This document shows positions 33,549 to 42,719 of a stretch of DNA of 64,000 nucleotides, in pieces. The stretch comes from Treponema vincentii F0403 (lineage in GTDB: Bacteria > Spirochaetota > Spirochaetia > Treponematales > Treponemataceae): NCBI RefSeq assembly GCF_000412995.1, contig NZ_KE332512.1, forward strand, positions 1,318,694-1,382,693, in the 5' to 3' direction. Numbering within the stretch: position 1 is the first letter of the stretch; each line of letters starts with the position of its first letter. The position numbers were made by a program, and so were the translations under genes. Under the pieces are notes generated by a model, which was not told where the DNA came from, did not search any database, and saw only the letters and a program-made list of their open reading frames with translations.

Positions 33549-35159
33549 TCATTTTTGATACATCTTACCAAGTGGCTTCATTTCCCGTAGAGCGTTTTGC
33601 GCTTCGGTGTACTCATTGTACGGCACGGCGCCGTCCTTTCCGATAATCGAATTTTCGTGTCCTTTTCCCAGCAACAATACCGCGTCATTTGCCTGCGCAA
33701 GGGAGAATGCCTTGCGGATCGCCGTAGGCCTGTCCGGAATAATAAACAGTTCCTCCCCGCGTTTTTTATCGGGGCATCCTGCGGCGATCATCTCCAAAAG
33801 TTCAACGGGGTCTTCGCCGCGGGGGTCTTCGTCGGTGAGGATGATAATATCGCAGTATTCTGCAGCAATTCTCCCCTGCTCCGGCCGCTTGACGGTATCG
33901 CGTTCTCCGCCCGAACCAAACACCGCAATCACGCGGCCGCCTTTTGCCTTAATACGCTCACGGACAGGCGGCATAATCAGCTGAAACGACGACGGCGTAT
34001 GTGCATAGTCGATAATTACTTCAAAATCCTGCCCCGCCTCGACGCGGCACATTCTGCCCTTTACCGGCACAAGCCGCTTCAATAGCGGCACAAGCTCATC
34101 GAGCGGCAGTCCCGTGAGATTATGGACGGCGATAAGAGCGGCGAGGATATTGTACACATTAAAAAAACCGGCTACCGGAACGGCGGCTTCAAACGATTTC
34201 TGCATACCGTCAAGTGCCGCACGGATTGTAAAGGTTAAACCGTTTTCCCCTTCCTGCACGCCATCGGCATATAAGCCGCCTGCAAAGTTCGGGAATGGGG
34301 CAGCCGCATCGACGGCGCTCTTCCGTAACGAAAAGCCGAACACCGGCTGCTTTGTCGCCTGTGCAAAATAGTCGGCGGAGGGATCTTCAAGATTAACTAT
34401 GCCGAACGGCGCAACCGTACCGTTTTTTTTCTTATGAGCATGAGTGTCCAATGCGCGGAATAAGTTCGCTTTATCGTAGCGGTACTGTTCAAAAGTGCCG
34501 TGAAATTCCAAATGTTCCTGCGTAACATTCATAAATATTCCCGCATCGAACCGGACATGCAGCAAGCGCGCCGTTCGGGGAGAAAGCCCGTGAGAAGAAG
34601 CTTCCACCACGGCGTATTCGCAGCCATTATCCCGCATACGGGCAAGCCGCTCCTGCACCGTAATCGATTCGGGCGTTGTCTGATGTGCAGGATTGGCAAC
34701 CGGTTCATCCCCAAGCGAAAAAGACACGGTCGAAGAAAACCCCGCTTTTTTTCCGGCAAGCCGCAGCAGCTGCCAGATAAAGTCGACGGTGCTGGTTTTC
34801 CCTTCCGTACCGGTTACGCCGATTGTTATCAGATCTTGAGAAGGTTCGTCAAAAAAAGCGGCTGCGGCTGCGGCCATCGCAGCTCGGACGTCCGGTACTT
34901 GCACGTAGCAAGTATGAGCCTGATATGCCGGGAGAGGCTTTTCATGGATAACCGTAACGGCGCCCTTCGCAACAGCCGCATCGATAAACTTTGAACCGTC
35001 GGTATGTACACCGGGCAAGGCAAAAAAAGCGGCTCCCTCTCGCACTTCACGGGAATCATACGAAAGCGAATGCACCGTAACATCGGCGCCGCGAACCGCT
35101 ATCGGCTCTATCGATACAAGACATTGAAGAATTGATTTTGCATAGTGTTGCACGTACAT
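33549..35159 (-). CDS. murE: UDP-N-acetylmuramoyl-tripeptide synthetase (Mur ligase, MurE)
   Basis: 536 residues from the ATG at 35159; a TTG at 35195 would add 12 residues without a ribosome site. Cytoplasmic Mur ligase that adds the third residue of the peptide stem. The ATP loop is GVTGTEGKTST, followed by TTPESI, EASSHGL (the MurE type) and GRMCRVEAGQDFEVIIDYAHTP. The amino-acid selectivity motif, DNPR in meso-DAP enzymes, reads EDPR here (in TDEDPRGEDP). Treponemal peptidoglycan is reported to contain ornithine at this position, so the change fits a different diamino acid. The gene stands alone on the minus strand, convergent with the GH114-like gene. Confidence 0.94.
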   Translation of the reverse strand: MYVQHYAKSILQCLVSIEPIAVRGADVTVHSLSYDSREVREGAAFFALPGVHTDGSKFIDAAVAKGAVTVIHEKPLPAYQAHTCYVQVPDVRAAMAAAAAAFFDEPSQDLITIGVTGTEGKTSTVDFIWQLLRLAGKKAGFSSTVSFSLGDEPVANPAHQTTPESITVQERLARMRDNGCEYAVVEASSHGLSPRTARLLHVRFDAGIFMNVTQEHLEFHGTFEQYRYDKANLFRALDTHAHKKKNGTVAPFGIVNLEDPSADYFAQATKQPVFGFSLRKSAVDAAAPFPNFAGGLYADGVQEGENGLTFTIRAALDGMQKSFEAAVPVAGFFNVYNILAALIAVHNLTGLPLDELVPLLKRLVPVKGRMCRVEAGQDFEVIIDYAHTPSSFQLIMPPVRERIKAKGGRVIAVFGSGGERDTVKRPEQGRIAAEYCDIIILTDEDPRGEDPVELLEMIAAGCPDKKRGEELFIIPDRPTAIRKAFSLAQANDAVLLLGKGHENSIIGKDGAVPYNEYTEAQNALREMKPLGKMYQK

Positions 35160-35339
35160 ATCGGCAAGTATAAACGTCGAGGCATATTCAGACAAGAGGT
35201 TTTCTTTCGATGCATTTAAGTTGTATTTAAGTGAACCAATAATGTAAAAATCTGCCGATATCCGCCGATATTAACAGAAGATATTTGGGGATGTTTCAAA
35301 AGTCGGTTGCTTTTTTAACAGCCTCATTTGGAGGTTTTT

Positions 35340-35759
35340 ATGAGACGAAGTATGGGTATCACCATATTGCAAATTGCACTTGTTTTTTTCTTATTGGTCA
35401 GCGGCGTAACGGGGCTGATGCAATCCAGTGCCGGTAATTTAAATCCGGTCGTTACATTTCTCACCCAATTGATAAAAAGTTCAACCGTAAGCACTATAAT
35501 CATCATTACGATTGCAGTCTGCGAGCTCATCGCCGGTTTTTTCTTGCTGATGGGTTTGTTTACATTCTCTCCGCAGATTCTCAATGTGATTCTGATTATT
35601 TTTACCGTCTTGTGGATTATCAACATTGTTTTGGTTGACTTTATCGGAACATTTAACAGCGGCATACACGGTGTACACGGTTTATTAACCTATCTGCAGC
35701 AGCTTTCCGCCCACCTGATGGTGCTGGGCGCCCTCATCTGCGTACAATACCGTAACTAA
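35340..35759 (+). CDS. Small four-helix membrane protein (DoxX-like)
   Basis: 139 residues from the ATG at 35340, 5 bases after a GGAGG site; a TTG at 35328 is less likely. Four transmembrane helices: ITILQIALVFFLLVSGVTGL, then STIIIITIAVCELIAGFFLLMG, NVILIIFTVLWIINIVLVDFI and a last helix LSAHLMVLGALICV. The layout resembles DoxX-like proteins but no motif proves it. The function is unknown. It is followed by a clear terminator stem. Confidence 0.6.
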   Translation: MRRSMGITILQIALVFFLLVSGVTGLMQSSAGNLNPVVTFLTQLIKSSTVSTIIIITIAVCELIAGFFLLMGLFTFSPQILNVILIIFTVLWIINIVLVDFIGTFNSGIHGVHGLLTYLQQLSAHLMVLGALICVQYRN

Positions 35760-35780
35760 TCAAACGGCAAAATAATGAAA

Positions 35781-35812
35781 AAGCCTCTAAAAACTCCGGT
35801 TCTTAGAGGCTT
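35781..35812. terminator. Bidirectional rho-independent terminator
   Basis: AAGCCTCTAA (35781-35790) pairs with TTAGAGGCTT (35803-35812). T runs follow on the minus side and, shorter, on the plus side. It lies between the DoxX-like gene and the 3' end of clpX. Confidence 0.75.
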
Positions 35813-35905
35813 TCCGTGCATCTTTCACCGCATACCCCAGCTCTGTTTCTATCCAACGGACAAGTCGAATAACGGATAAACCGAACAAAACGAGGGGCAA
35901 AAAAT

Positions 35906-37150
35906 TTATGCGGTTTTTTCCGAAATCAGTTTTAACGTCGGCTTTTCGGTTTCTTCAATCACTTTTTTGGTGATATGCAGCTCTTTTTGCCCCTTCATCG
36001 ACGGAGCTTCAAACATCGCATCAAGCATCAGCCTTTCTACAATGGAACGAAGACCGCGTGCACCGGTATTTTGATCCAGCGCTTGCTGAGAAATAGCGTC
36101 AAGGGCAGCGTCATCAAAAGTGAGCTTAACATTATCAAGCTTAAACGATTCTTGGAACTGCTTGATAATGGCATTCTTGGGTTCGACAAGAATACGGCGC
36201 AGATCTGCAAGTTTTAAATCGCTAAGCGGAACGCTAATCGGTAAACGCCCGATTAACTCGGGAATAATGCCGAACTTTACCAGATCGTCGGGGATAAGTT
36301 TATCGTACAGTTCCTGCAAATTCTTTTCTTTTGCAGACCGTACATCCGCACCGAATCCCATCGGATTCTCCGCAACACGCGTTTGAATAATCGTGTCAAG
36401 TCCGACAAAGGCACCGCCGCAGATAAACAGAATATTGGACGTATCGATTTTAAGCATATCCTGATTAGGATGCTTGCGTCCGCCTTGCGGAGGCACCGAA
36501 GCGACGGTTCCTTCAACGATTTTCAACAGTGCCTGCTGAACCCCTTCGCCGGAAACATCACGGGTAATCGACACGTTTTCGCTTTTCCGTGCAATCTTAT
36601 CGATTTCATCAATAAAAATAATACCGCGTTCCGCACGGGCAATATCACCGTCGGCGTTTTGGATAAGTTTTAAAAGGATATTTTCGACATCCTCACCGAC
36701 ATACCCTGCTTCGGTTAAGGTTGTTGCATCTGCAATGGCAAACGGAACCTTCATCTTTTGTGCAAGCGTCCGCGCCAGCAACGTTTTTCCCGACCCTGTC
36801 GGCCCTATCAATAAAACATTTGATTTTTCAATAACAACGGCATTCCGGTCGGCCGGCGGATGCATAATCCGCTTGTAGTGGTTATAAACGGCAACCGACA
36901 ACACCCGTTTGGCCTTCTCTTGCCCGATAACATATTCGTCAAGATAGGCTTTTAATTCCATCGGAGTAGGAATATCCCCTGAAAGCTGCAAGGGCATAGC
37001 CATTTTATAAGCGGTCAAGTACTCCTTGCAAAGTTGGATACAGTGATCGCAGATGGCAACTCCCGATCCGGGGACAATTTTGCGGCCTGCATCTTCCCGC
37101 TTACCGCAAAAAGAACAAACCAAAGAAGGATCGCTTCTTAATTTAGGCAT
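35906..37150 (-). CDS. clpX: ATP-dependent Clp protease ATP-binding subunit ClpX
   Basis: 414 residues from the ATG at 37150, preceded by AGGAG; a longer frame reaching 37273 lies inside clpP and is not used. The N-terminal zinc-binding domain shows CSFCG and CDHC. The AAA+ module has Walker A GPTGSGKT, the YVGEDVE pore-type loop, Walker [10 protein letters not shown], the GGRKHP segment, and the sensor 2 [10 protein letters not shown]. It unfolds substrates and feeds them to ClpP. It overlaps clpP by 8 bp in a tig-clpP-clpX operon. Confidence 0.97.
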   Translation of the reverse strand: MPKLRSDPSLVCSFCGKREDAGRKIVPGSGVAICDHCIQLCKEYLTAYKMAMPLQLSGDIPTPMELKAYLDEYVIGQEKAKRVLSVAVYNHYKRIMHPPADRNAVVIEKSNVLLIGPTGSGKTLLARTLAQKMKVPFAIADATTLTEAGYVGEDVENILLKLIQNADGDIARAERGIIFIDEIDKIARKSENVSITRDVSGEGVQQALLKIVEGTVASVPPQGGRKHPNQDMLKIDTSNILFICGGAFVGLDTIIQTRVAENPMGFGADVRSAKEKNLQELYDKLIPDDLVKFGIIPELIGRLPISVPLSDLKLADLRRILVEPKNAIIKQFQESFKLDNVKLTFDDAALDAISQQALDQNTGARGLRSIVERLMLDAMFEAPSMKGQKELHITKKVIEETEKPTLKLISEKTA

Positions 37151-37748
37151 TTTTTCTCCTATCCATAACCATATCGACGATGCCGTATTCGCAAGCCTCC
37201 TGCGCAGACATAAAGAAATCCCGCTCCATGTCTTCGGCGACCGCGCTTTCCGTTTTACCGGTGTGGTGGGCACAGTATTGGATAATCAGTTTTTTTAAAC
37301 GGAGTATCTCCCGTGCCTGTATTGTAATATCGCTCGCTTGCCCCTGCGCGCCGCCCCACGGCTGATGAATCATCACGCGGGATGAAGGCAGTGCAAAGCG
37401 TTTTCCTTTGCTTCCCCCTGCCAAAAGGACGGCAGCCATACTCGCAGCCTGCCCCAGACAGATGGTTTGCACATTAGGATGAATATGCTGCATTGTATCG
37501 TAAACGGCAAGCCCTGCCGTTACCGAACCGCCGGGGCTGTTAATATACAGACTGATATCTTTATCGGGATTCTGAGATTCCAAAAACAGCAGCTGCGCAA
37601 CAACCAGATCGGCGGTTGCGTCCGTTATTTCGCCGTCAACAAAGATAATACGGTCTTTTAGCAGGCGTGAAAAAATATCGTAGCTGCGCTCCCCGTTTCC
37701 CGTCTGTTCAATAACATAGGGAACAAGGCTATGCATCTGTTCCGACAT
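37143..37748 (-). CDS. clpP: ATP-dependent Clp protease proteolytic subunit ClpP
   Basis: 201 residues from the ATG at 37748 ([15 protein letters not shown]), 8 bases after GGGAG; a TTG at 37766 is the alternative. The serine protease triad is in place: Ser in [12 protein letters not shown], His in [10 protein letters not shown], and Asp in the MERDFFMS region. It forms the 14-mer degradation chamber. It overlaps both tig (20 bp) and clpX (8 bp), which implies translational coupling. Confidence 0.97.
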   Translation of the reverse strand: MSEQMHSLVPYVIEQTGNGERSYDIFSRLLKDRIIFVDGEITDATADLVVAQLLFLESQNPDKDISLYINSPGGSVTAGLAVYDTMQHIHPNVQTICLGQAASMAAVLLAGGSKGKRFALPSSRVMIHQPWGGAQGQASDITIQAREILRLKKLIIQYCAHHTGKTESAVAEDMERDFFMSAQEACEYGIVDMVMDRRKNA

Positions 37749-39120
37749 CGGCGACTCCCTCTCCAAGCAATTGTTCTACCGTCAGCTTTTCTCCCGATTT
37801 TACCGTCGATTTTTCAAAAAGCTGCGCATAGAGTTTTTTCTCTTTAATATCGTCGATCAAATATTCTTTGTCGCGGGGATTCCCGTCATAATGTTTTTTA
37901 ACATCTTCCGCCGATGCCCCGGTACGTTCGGCTATCGAAGCATATTCCGCTTCAACATCTTCCGGAGAAGCGGTTATACCCCGGTCTTCCAGCAATTTTT
38001 CGACAATGATGCGGGTTTTAAGCCGTAACTCCGCCTCAGTCCGCCATTCGGTCATCGCAGAAGCTTTAGATAACTTACCGTTGATATCAATCGTTAATTT
38101 TTCCAAGCTTTCCGGCGACATTCCCAACCGCTGCGCCAACATAGCCCACCGGCCTTCGAGTTCCGCCTTAACCATGGATTCGGGCAATTCGATAGGATTT
38201 GCTTCCGCCATCTGTTTAAGCAGCTCGTCGGTCTTTTTCCGCTCCAGCACATCTGCTACCTGACGGGTAAGATTTTTCGATATGTCGGCTTTTAAATCCG
38301 CAAGCGTTTTATATTTTTCGCTTACATCCTGTGCCAAATCATCGTCGATAGCGGGAAGCTCTTTGCGCTTCAAAGCCGTTACGGTAACCCTTAACTTAAT
38401 TGTCTTTCCGGCAAGCTGTTTGTCGATATGTTCGGCAGGATATGTCTTGACAATAACCTTCTCTTCGCCCTTCTTCATACCGATGAGCTCATCGTCCACA
38501 CCGTAGTGGAACTGCCCCTTGCCGACGGTAAACACAAAATCATTCCGTTTAGAAGTTTCGATTTCCGCATCGGAATCATCAAGCTGTACATAGTTAATCG
38601 TTACGATATTATCATTCTGTACGGTGTCGGTATCGGCGCAATCGATTACAAGCGCATTCCGCTCCTGTATCAATGCCAATTCCTTTTCGATATCGCCGTC
38701 GATAACGGACACTTCGGGCACCGATACCGTAAAGCCCTCCACCTTGGACAGTTCCACTTTGGGCAGTACGTCGTACATAACCGCAAACGCCATGTCGGCA
38801 TCCAGCTTGAAATCGGGTGTACCGTCAAGTTCAGGCTGCGAATACGGCAGCGGACGCGAATATTTATCCGCAGATTCAAATACTTCTTCCAATACGTTTT
38901 GAATTACTTCGTCATACGTTTCGGCACGTAGCGTATCGCCGAATTTCTGTTCAAGGATTTTTACCGGCACTTTGCCTTTACGAAAGCCCGGTATTTGAAG
39001 CTGTTTCGCATATTTTTTCGTTAAAAGCGCATATCGGTTTTGCACCTCATCCTGCTTAACGGTAATCGAAAGTTTCATCCGAGACTTTTCGATGGGGGTA
39101 AATTCTTTCGTAAAATTCAT
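37729..39120 (-). CDS. tig: Trigger factor (ribosome-associated chaperone and PPIase)
   Basis: 463 residues. The N-terminal ribosome-binding domain has the signature GFRKGKVP (near residue 45). The PPIase-type FKBP domain spans about 160-240 ([49 protein letters not shown]). The helical C-terminal chaperone arms follow. It binds nascent chains at the ribosome exit. It is the first gene of the tig-clpP-clpX operon, the common bacterial order. Confidence 0.96.
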   Translation of the reverse strand: MNFTKEFTPIEKSRMKLSITVKQDEVQNRYALLTKKYAKQLQIPGFRKGKVPVKILEQKFGDTLRAETYDEVIQNVLEEVFESADKYSRPLPYSQPELDGTPDFKLDADMAFAVMYDVLPKVELSKVEGFTVSVPEVSVIDGDIEKELALIQERNALVIDCADTDTVQNDNIVTINYVQLDDSDAEIETSKRNDFVFTVGKGQFHYGVDDELIGMKKGEEKVIVKTYPAEHIDKQLAGKTIKLRVTVTALKRKELPAIDDDLAQDVSEKYKTLADLKADISKNLTRQVADVLERKKTDELLKQMAEANPIELPESMVKAELEGRWAMLAQRLGMSPESLEKLTIDINGKLSKASAMTEWRTEAELRLKTRIIVEKLLEDRGITASPEDVEAEYASIAERTGASAEDVKKHYDGNPRDKEYLIDDIKEKKLYAQLFEKSTVKSGEKLTVEQLLGEGVADVGTDA

Positions 39121-39195
39121 TGGCTTATCCTTATGATCCTAAAAAAGTTCCTTGCAAGAGAACGTTATTTCTCTTTCACCGGCAACATCCGGTTA

Positions 39196-39228
39196 AAAAA
39201 AAAGCGATTCGGTTGTACCGAATCGCTT
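39196..39228 (-). terminator. Rho-independent terminator of the tRNA operon
   Basis: On the minus strand AAGCGATTCGGT pairs perfectly with ACCGAATCGCTT around a 3-nt loop (39202-39228), followed by a run of at least eight T. It lies 8 bp past the 3' end of tRNA-Gly. Confidence 0.9.
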
Positions 39229-39235
39229 CTGTAAG

Positions 39236-39307
39236 AGCGGGAAACGGGGATTGAACCCGCGACATCCACCTTGGCAAGGTGGCGCTCTACCACTGAGCTA
39301 TTCCCGC
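39236..39307 (-). tRNA. tRNA-Gly (anticodon GCC)
   Basis: 72 nt. Acceptor GCGGGAA pairs with TTCCCGC, discriminator T. Anticodon loop CTTGCCAA-type gives GCC for GGC/GGU. Last of three tRNAs on the minus strand; no CCA encoded. Confidence 0.96.
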
Positions 39308-39345
39308 AAAAATTGTATCGCTCGGTATATACTGTTGTGGAATCC

Positions 39346-39425
39346 TGCGAGAGGAGGGACTTGAACCCTCATGCCGAGGCACCAGATCCTAAGTCTGGCG
39401 TGTCTGCCAATTCCACCACTCTCGC
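39346..39425 (-). tRNA. tRNA-Leu (anticodon TAG)
   Basis: 80-nt class II tRNA with a short variable stem. Acceptor GCGAGAG/CTCTCGC, discriminator A. Anticodon stem CCAGA/TCTGG with loop CTTAGGA gives TAG. Middle gene of the three-tRNA operon. Confidence 0.95.
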
Positions 39426-39509
39426 TCACAAAGTGAGTCGAAACAATATACCGATGATTTTTAGGAATGTCAAGTCCTAGCCTTTAGGATACTTAACTCC
39501 TATTCATCT

Positions 39510-39582
39510 TGAGCCATGCAGGCTTCGAACCTGCGACCCACAGATTAAGAGTCTGTTGCTCTACCAGCTGAGCTAATGGCCC
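39510..39582 (-). tRNA. tRNA-Lys (anticodon CTT)
   Basis: 73 nt. Acceptor GGGCCAT pairs with ATGGCTC (one G-T pair), discriminator A. Anticodon loop CTCTTAA gives CTT. First gene of the three-tRNA operon. Confidence 0.96.
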
Positions 39583-39607
39583 GTCAATGTCTTAGCAAGA
39601 CTGAACG

Positions 39608-39636
39608 AGTATTCCATAATTTTAAAAGAAAGTCAA
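39608..39636 (-). promoter_or_regulatory. sigma70-type promoter of the Lys-Leu-Gly tRNA operon
   Basis: On the minus strand TTGACT (39631-39636) and AATACT (39608-39613) are 17 bp apart, about 25 bp before tRNA-Lys. The -35 box is identical to that of the poly-G promoter at 28713. Confidence 0.72.
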
Positions 39637-39709
39637 TACCTCGGATAAACGTTTACCGCCGTTTTATGCTATACTGATTTATGCTATACTACACCGCAAG
39701 GAGTTTTTT

Positions 39710-41155
39710 ATGAAAGTAAATATACACCGGCTTTTAAAAGAGGCAACAGACGCTGCCCCGCAGGCCGAGTGGATCGGATTACGGAGAGTTACCAACCGCC
39801 TGACGATGTTTTCCGCCATAGACGGTAAATTTGACCAAGCTGCAGGCGGCGCCGACGAAGGTGTTATGCTGGAGGTATTGTACAAGGGAACCTTCGGCTA
39901 TGCGGCAACCGCCGACCTCAGCAGCGGCGGGATCAAACGCGCAGCGGAGCAAGCTTTTGCAGCTGCACAGGCAGCGCAGCCTTACGGCATCTACCGTTTT
40001 GACCGGACGGTACGCCCCGCCGCGCAGGTACGCTATGCCACAAAACGCGAAAAATTAAGCGGGATTCCCGCCGCCGAAACGGTGGATCTCTTGTGCAGTA
40101 TCTGCGATGCGGCAAAAGTTTCTTCCGGCATTATACAAACCGCTGCCTATTGCCAAACCGGCATCAGCGAAACGGAAACGGTTTCCACCAACGGCGCAGA
40201 TATCCGGCAAACCGTCCGTTTCGGCGGCATCAACATGAATGCCGTCGCGCGGGAAGGAGATATTATCCAGCAGCGGAGCGCGCACGGACATTCGGCGCTT
40301 ACCTATCAGGGCGGCAGGGAGCTGTTCAACCCGGAGACGCTGCATGAGCAAGCACGCAAAGCAGGTACGGAAGCCGTTGAGCTCTTGACCGCCGAACCGT
40401 GCCCGACCGGAAAGCGGACACTCGTACTGATGCCCGACCAGATGATGCTGCAAATTCACGAAAGCGTCGGGCATGCGCTGGAGATAGACCGCATCCTCGG
40501 CGACGAGCGCAACTTTGCAGGCGGCAGCTTTATCACGCTGGAGGATGTCGGCAGCTTCCGCTACGGCTCCCCGCTGATGAACGTCGCCTTCGACCCGACC
40601 ATCGCGCAGGAACTGGCAAGCTACGGAGCCGACGACATCGGCAACACCGCGGTAAAAGAATACCTGATTAAAGGCGGCATCTTGATACGGGCGCTCGGCA
40701 GTTTGGAAAGCCAAAAACGTTCGGGGCTGCACGGCGTTGCCAACCAGCGTGCCTGTTCATGGAACCGCCCGCCCATCGACCGGATGGCAAACCTCAACCT
40801 CGAAGCGGGAACGAGCAGCTTCGATTCGATAATCTCTTCTATCGAAAACGGCATTCTGATGTTCTCCAACCGTTCATGGTCAATCGACGACTACCGCAAT
40901 AAATTCCAATTCGGCTGCGAGTACGCTAAGTTGATCGAAAACGGCAAACTGACAAAAACCGTGCGCGACCCGAACTACCGCGGCATTTCACGGTTCTTTT
41001 GGAACAACCTCTGCGCAGTCGGCGACCAAAGCACCTTCGGAGTGTTCGGCACCCCGAATTGCGGCAAGGGAGAGCCAAATCAAGTGATACGGGTAGGACA
41101 CGCAAGTCCCGTATGCGCATTCAGCGATGTTGAAGTATTTGGAGGCGGAAAATGA
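39710..41155 (+). CDS. tldD: TldD-type metalloprotease subunit
   Basis: 481 residues of the TldD/PmbA family. The zinc motif HESVGH (HExxxH) lies near residue 250, in IHESVGHALEIDR, followed by the family features GSFITLEDVGSFRYGSP and GVFGTPNCGKGEPNQ. TldD and TldE form a heterodimer that degrades unfolded peptides and, in some bacteria, matures microcins or modified peptides. An AAGGAG site precedes the ATG. The 3' end overlaps tldE by 4 bp (ATGA), consistent with stoichiometric coupled translation. Confidence 0.93.
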   Translation: MKVNIHRLLKEATDAAPQAEWIGLRRVTNRLTMFSAIDGKFDQAAGGADEGVMLEVLYKGTFGYAATADLSSGGIKRAAEQAFAAAQAAQPYGIYRFDRTVRPAAQVRYATKREKLSGIPAAETVDLLCSICDAAKVSSGIIQTAAYCQTGISETETVSTNGADIRQTVRFGGINMNAVAREGDIIQQRSAHGHSALTYQGGRELFNPETLHEQARKAGTEAVELLTAEPCPTGKRTLVLMPDQMMLQIHESVGHALEIDRILGDERNFAGGSFITLEDVGSFRYGSPLMNVAFDPTIAQELASYGADDIGNTAVKEYLIKGGILIRALGSLESQKRSGLHGVANQRACSWNRPPIDRMANLNLEAGTSSFDSIISSIENGILMFSNRSWSIDDYRNKFQFGCEYAKLIENGKLTKTVRDPNYRGISRFFWNNLCAVGDQSTFGVFGTPNCGKGEPNQVIRVGHASPVCAFSDVEVFGGGK

Positions 41156-42516
41156 GTTGTGATCAAGAAATGATGTGCGAAATGGATTCCGATTTTAAAT
41201 GGCATTTTGAATCGCTTGCGGAATTCTTTTTTGACGAACTGTTACCCAATGAGCAGGCATCCGTAAGCTACAGCGCGGAGGATACCTACTTTCTGCGCAT
41301 GAATCACGCCAAGGTACGGCAAAACGGTTTTGTGCGGCAGGCGGAAATCTCGGTTACCCTGTATAAAAACAAGAGAACCTACAGTTTTGTACAAGGTTTG
41401 AGCTGCCTTATCGATCAGGATAAGGAGACCCTTGCCGCAGCGCTGGAAGATGCACGCAGCATTATTGCGCAGCTCCCCGAAGATCCCTATCAGTCTATCC
41501 CGATTGCGGACGATGATTCCGAAACGATTTATGACGGTACCCTGCTCCCGCAAGGTACAATAGAAAAGACACTGCTTGAGCCTGTTTCCGATTTGGATTT
41601 TGCCGGTCTTTTTTCACAGGGGATAATCTGCCGCGGCGCTGCCAATACTGCGGGCTCACGGCATTGGTTCCAGACAAGGACATTCATATTCGACTATTCA
41701 ATTTGGCTGAAGAACGGACGCGCCGTAAAAGGATTGTACGCGGGGCGCGACTGGCAGCAAGCGGAATACGAAAAGCGCATCGCGGATGCACGGCAGAGTT
41801 TACAGGTACTTGCGCTCGAACCGAAAAAAATCGAGCCGGGCAAATACCGCGTTTTTATTGCTGCGGATGCCTTGGTGGATGTCGTAGAGTTTTTCTCGTG
41901 GAACGGCTTCGGGGAGCGGGGAATGCAGCAGGGCGAAAGCGCCTATCTTGCATTAAAAGAAGGGCGGGAACGGTTTTCCGAAGCCTTCAATTTAACTCAA
42001 GATTTTTCCATCGGTGTGGAACCTGCGTTTAACGGCGAAGGAGAAGCCGCCCCGGAAAAACTAACCGTTATCGAAAAAGGAAAGCTCGTTCATACCATCG
42101 TAAGTTCCCGCTCGGAAAAACAGTACGGAACAAAAGCAAACGGAGCCGATGCAGACGAGGGCTTCCGTTCCGCGGTAATCGGCGCGGGTACGCTTGCCGA
42201 AGCGGATGCGCTCAAGGAACTGGGCACGGGTATCTACATTTCAAACTTCCACTACCTAAACTGGAGCGATCCTGCAACTGCCCGCGTAACGGGTATGACC
42301 CGCTTTGCCTGCCTCTGGGTAGAAAACGGAAAAGTCGTAGCCCCCATTGCGGATATGCGCTGGGATGAGTCCCTGTACAATATGTTCGGAGCAAACCTCA
42401 TTGCGCTCACCAAAGAACGGAAGCTCTTTGTAGACACCAATACCTACGAAGAACGCGCGGTAGGCGGCTGTCTTTTGCCCGGAATCTTGGTTAAGGATTT
42501 CAACTGCACGCTGTAA
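41152..42516 (+). CDS. tldE: TldE/PmbA-type partner of TldD
   Basis: 454 residues of the same family but without the HExxxH motif, as expected for the non-catalytic partner. It shows the PmbA-like layout: N-terminal beta-rich domain (residues 30-130), a middle domain, and a C-terminal part with GTGIYISNFHYLNWSDPATARVTGMTRFACLWVENGK-type signature segments. A GGAGGCGG site precedes the start, and an in-frame ATG a few codons downstream is an alternative. It overlaps tldD by 4 bp. Confidence 0.88.
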   Translation: MSCDQEMMCEMDSDFKWHFESLAEFFFDELLPNEQASVSYSAEDTYFLRMNHAKVRQNGFVRQAEISVTLYKNKRTYSFVQGLSCLIDQDKETLAAALEDARSIIAQLPEDPYQSIPIADDDSETIYDGTLLPQGTIEKTLLEPVSDLDFAGLFSQGIICRGAANTAGSRHWFQTRTFIFDYSIWLKNGRAVKGLYAGRDWQQAEYEKRIADARQSLQVLALEPKKIEPGKYRVFIAADALVDVVEFFSWNGFGERGMQQGESAYLALKEGRERFSEAFNLTQDFSIGVEPAFNGEGEAAPEKLTVIEKGKLVHTIVSSRSEKQYGTKANGADADEGFRSAVIGAGTLAEADALKELGTGIYISNFHYLNWSDPATARVTGMTRFACLWVENGKVVAPIADMRWDESLYNMFGANLIALTKERKLFVDTNTYEERAVGGCLLPGILVKDFNCTL

Positions 42517-42591
42517 AATTGTGCGAGACACCCGATAAGGTGTGGCGCCGTAACCGGCGCTTCCGCAGCCGAAGACGCCGCCGGAAGTTAT

Positions 42592-42640
42592 ATAGCGGGG
42601 ATTGCGAAAAAGGAACTACCTTTTGAGACATCCCCGCTAT
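42592..42640. terminator. Hairpin between tldE and the convergent diguanylate cyclase gene
   Basis: ATAGCGGGGAT (42592-42602) pairs perfectly with ATCCCCGCTAT (42630-42640); inside, AAAAGG faces CCTTTT. Similar GGGGATG...CTCAAAA stems are at 35288 and 60867. The remainder of 42517-42719 holds a GGCGCCG/CGGCGCT-type palindrome and nothing coding. Confidence 0.6.
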
Positions 42641-42719
42641 TGATGCGGTCAATGCGGCGATACATTTTATCCCTAACGCGGGTGTTATAATGTGAGTGTT
42701 ATTAAGAAGATACTGCCCA

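Noticed and set aside
39710-42516. tldD/tldE as part of a modified-peptide (microcin-type) cluster
   Set aside because: The neighbours are tRNAs and a diguanylate cyclase; no precursor peptide or tailoring enzyme was found.
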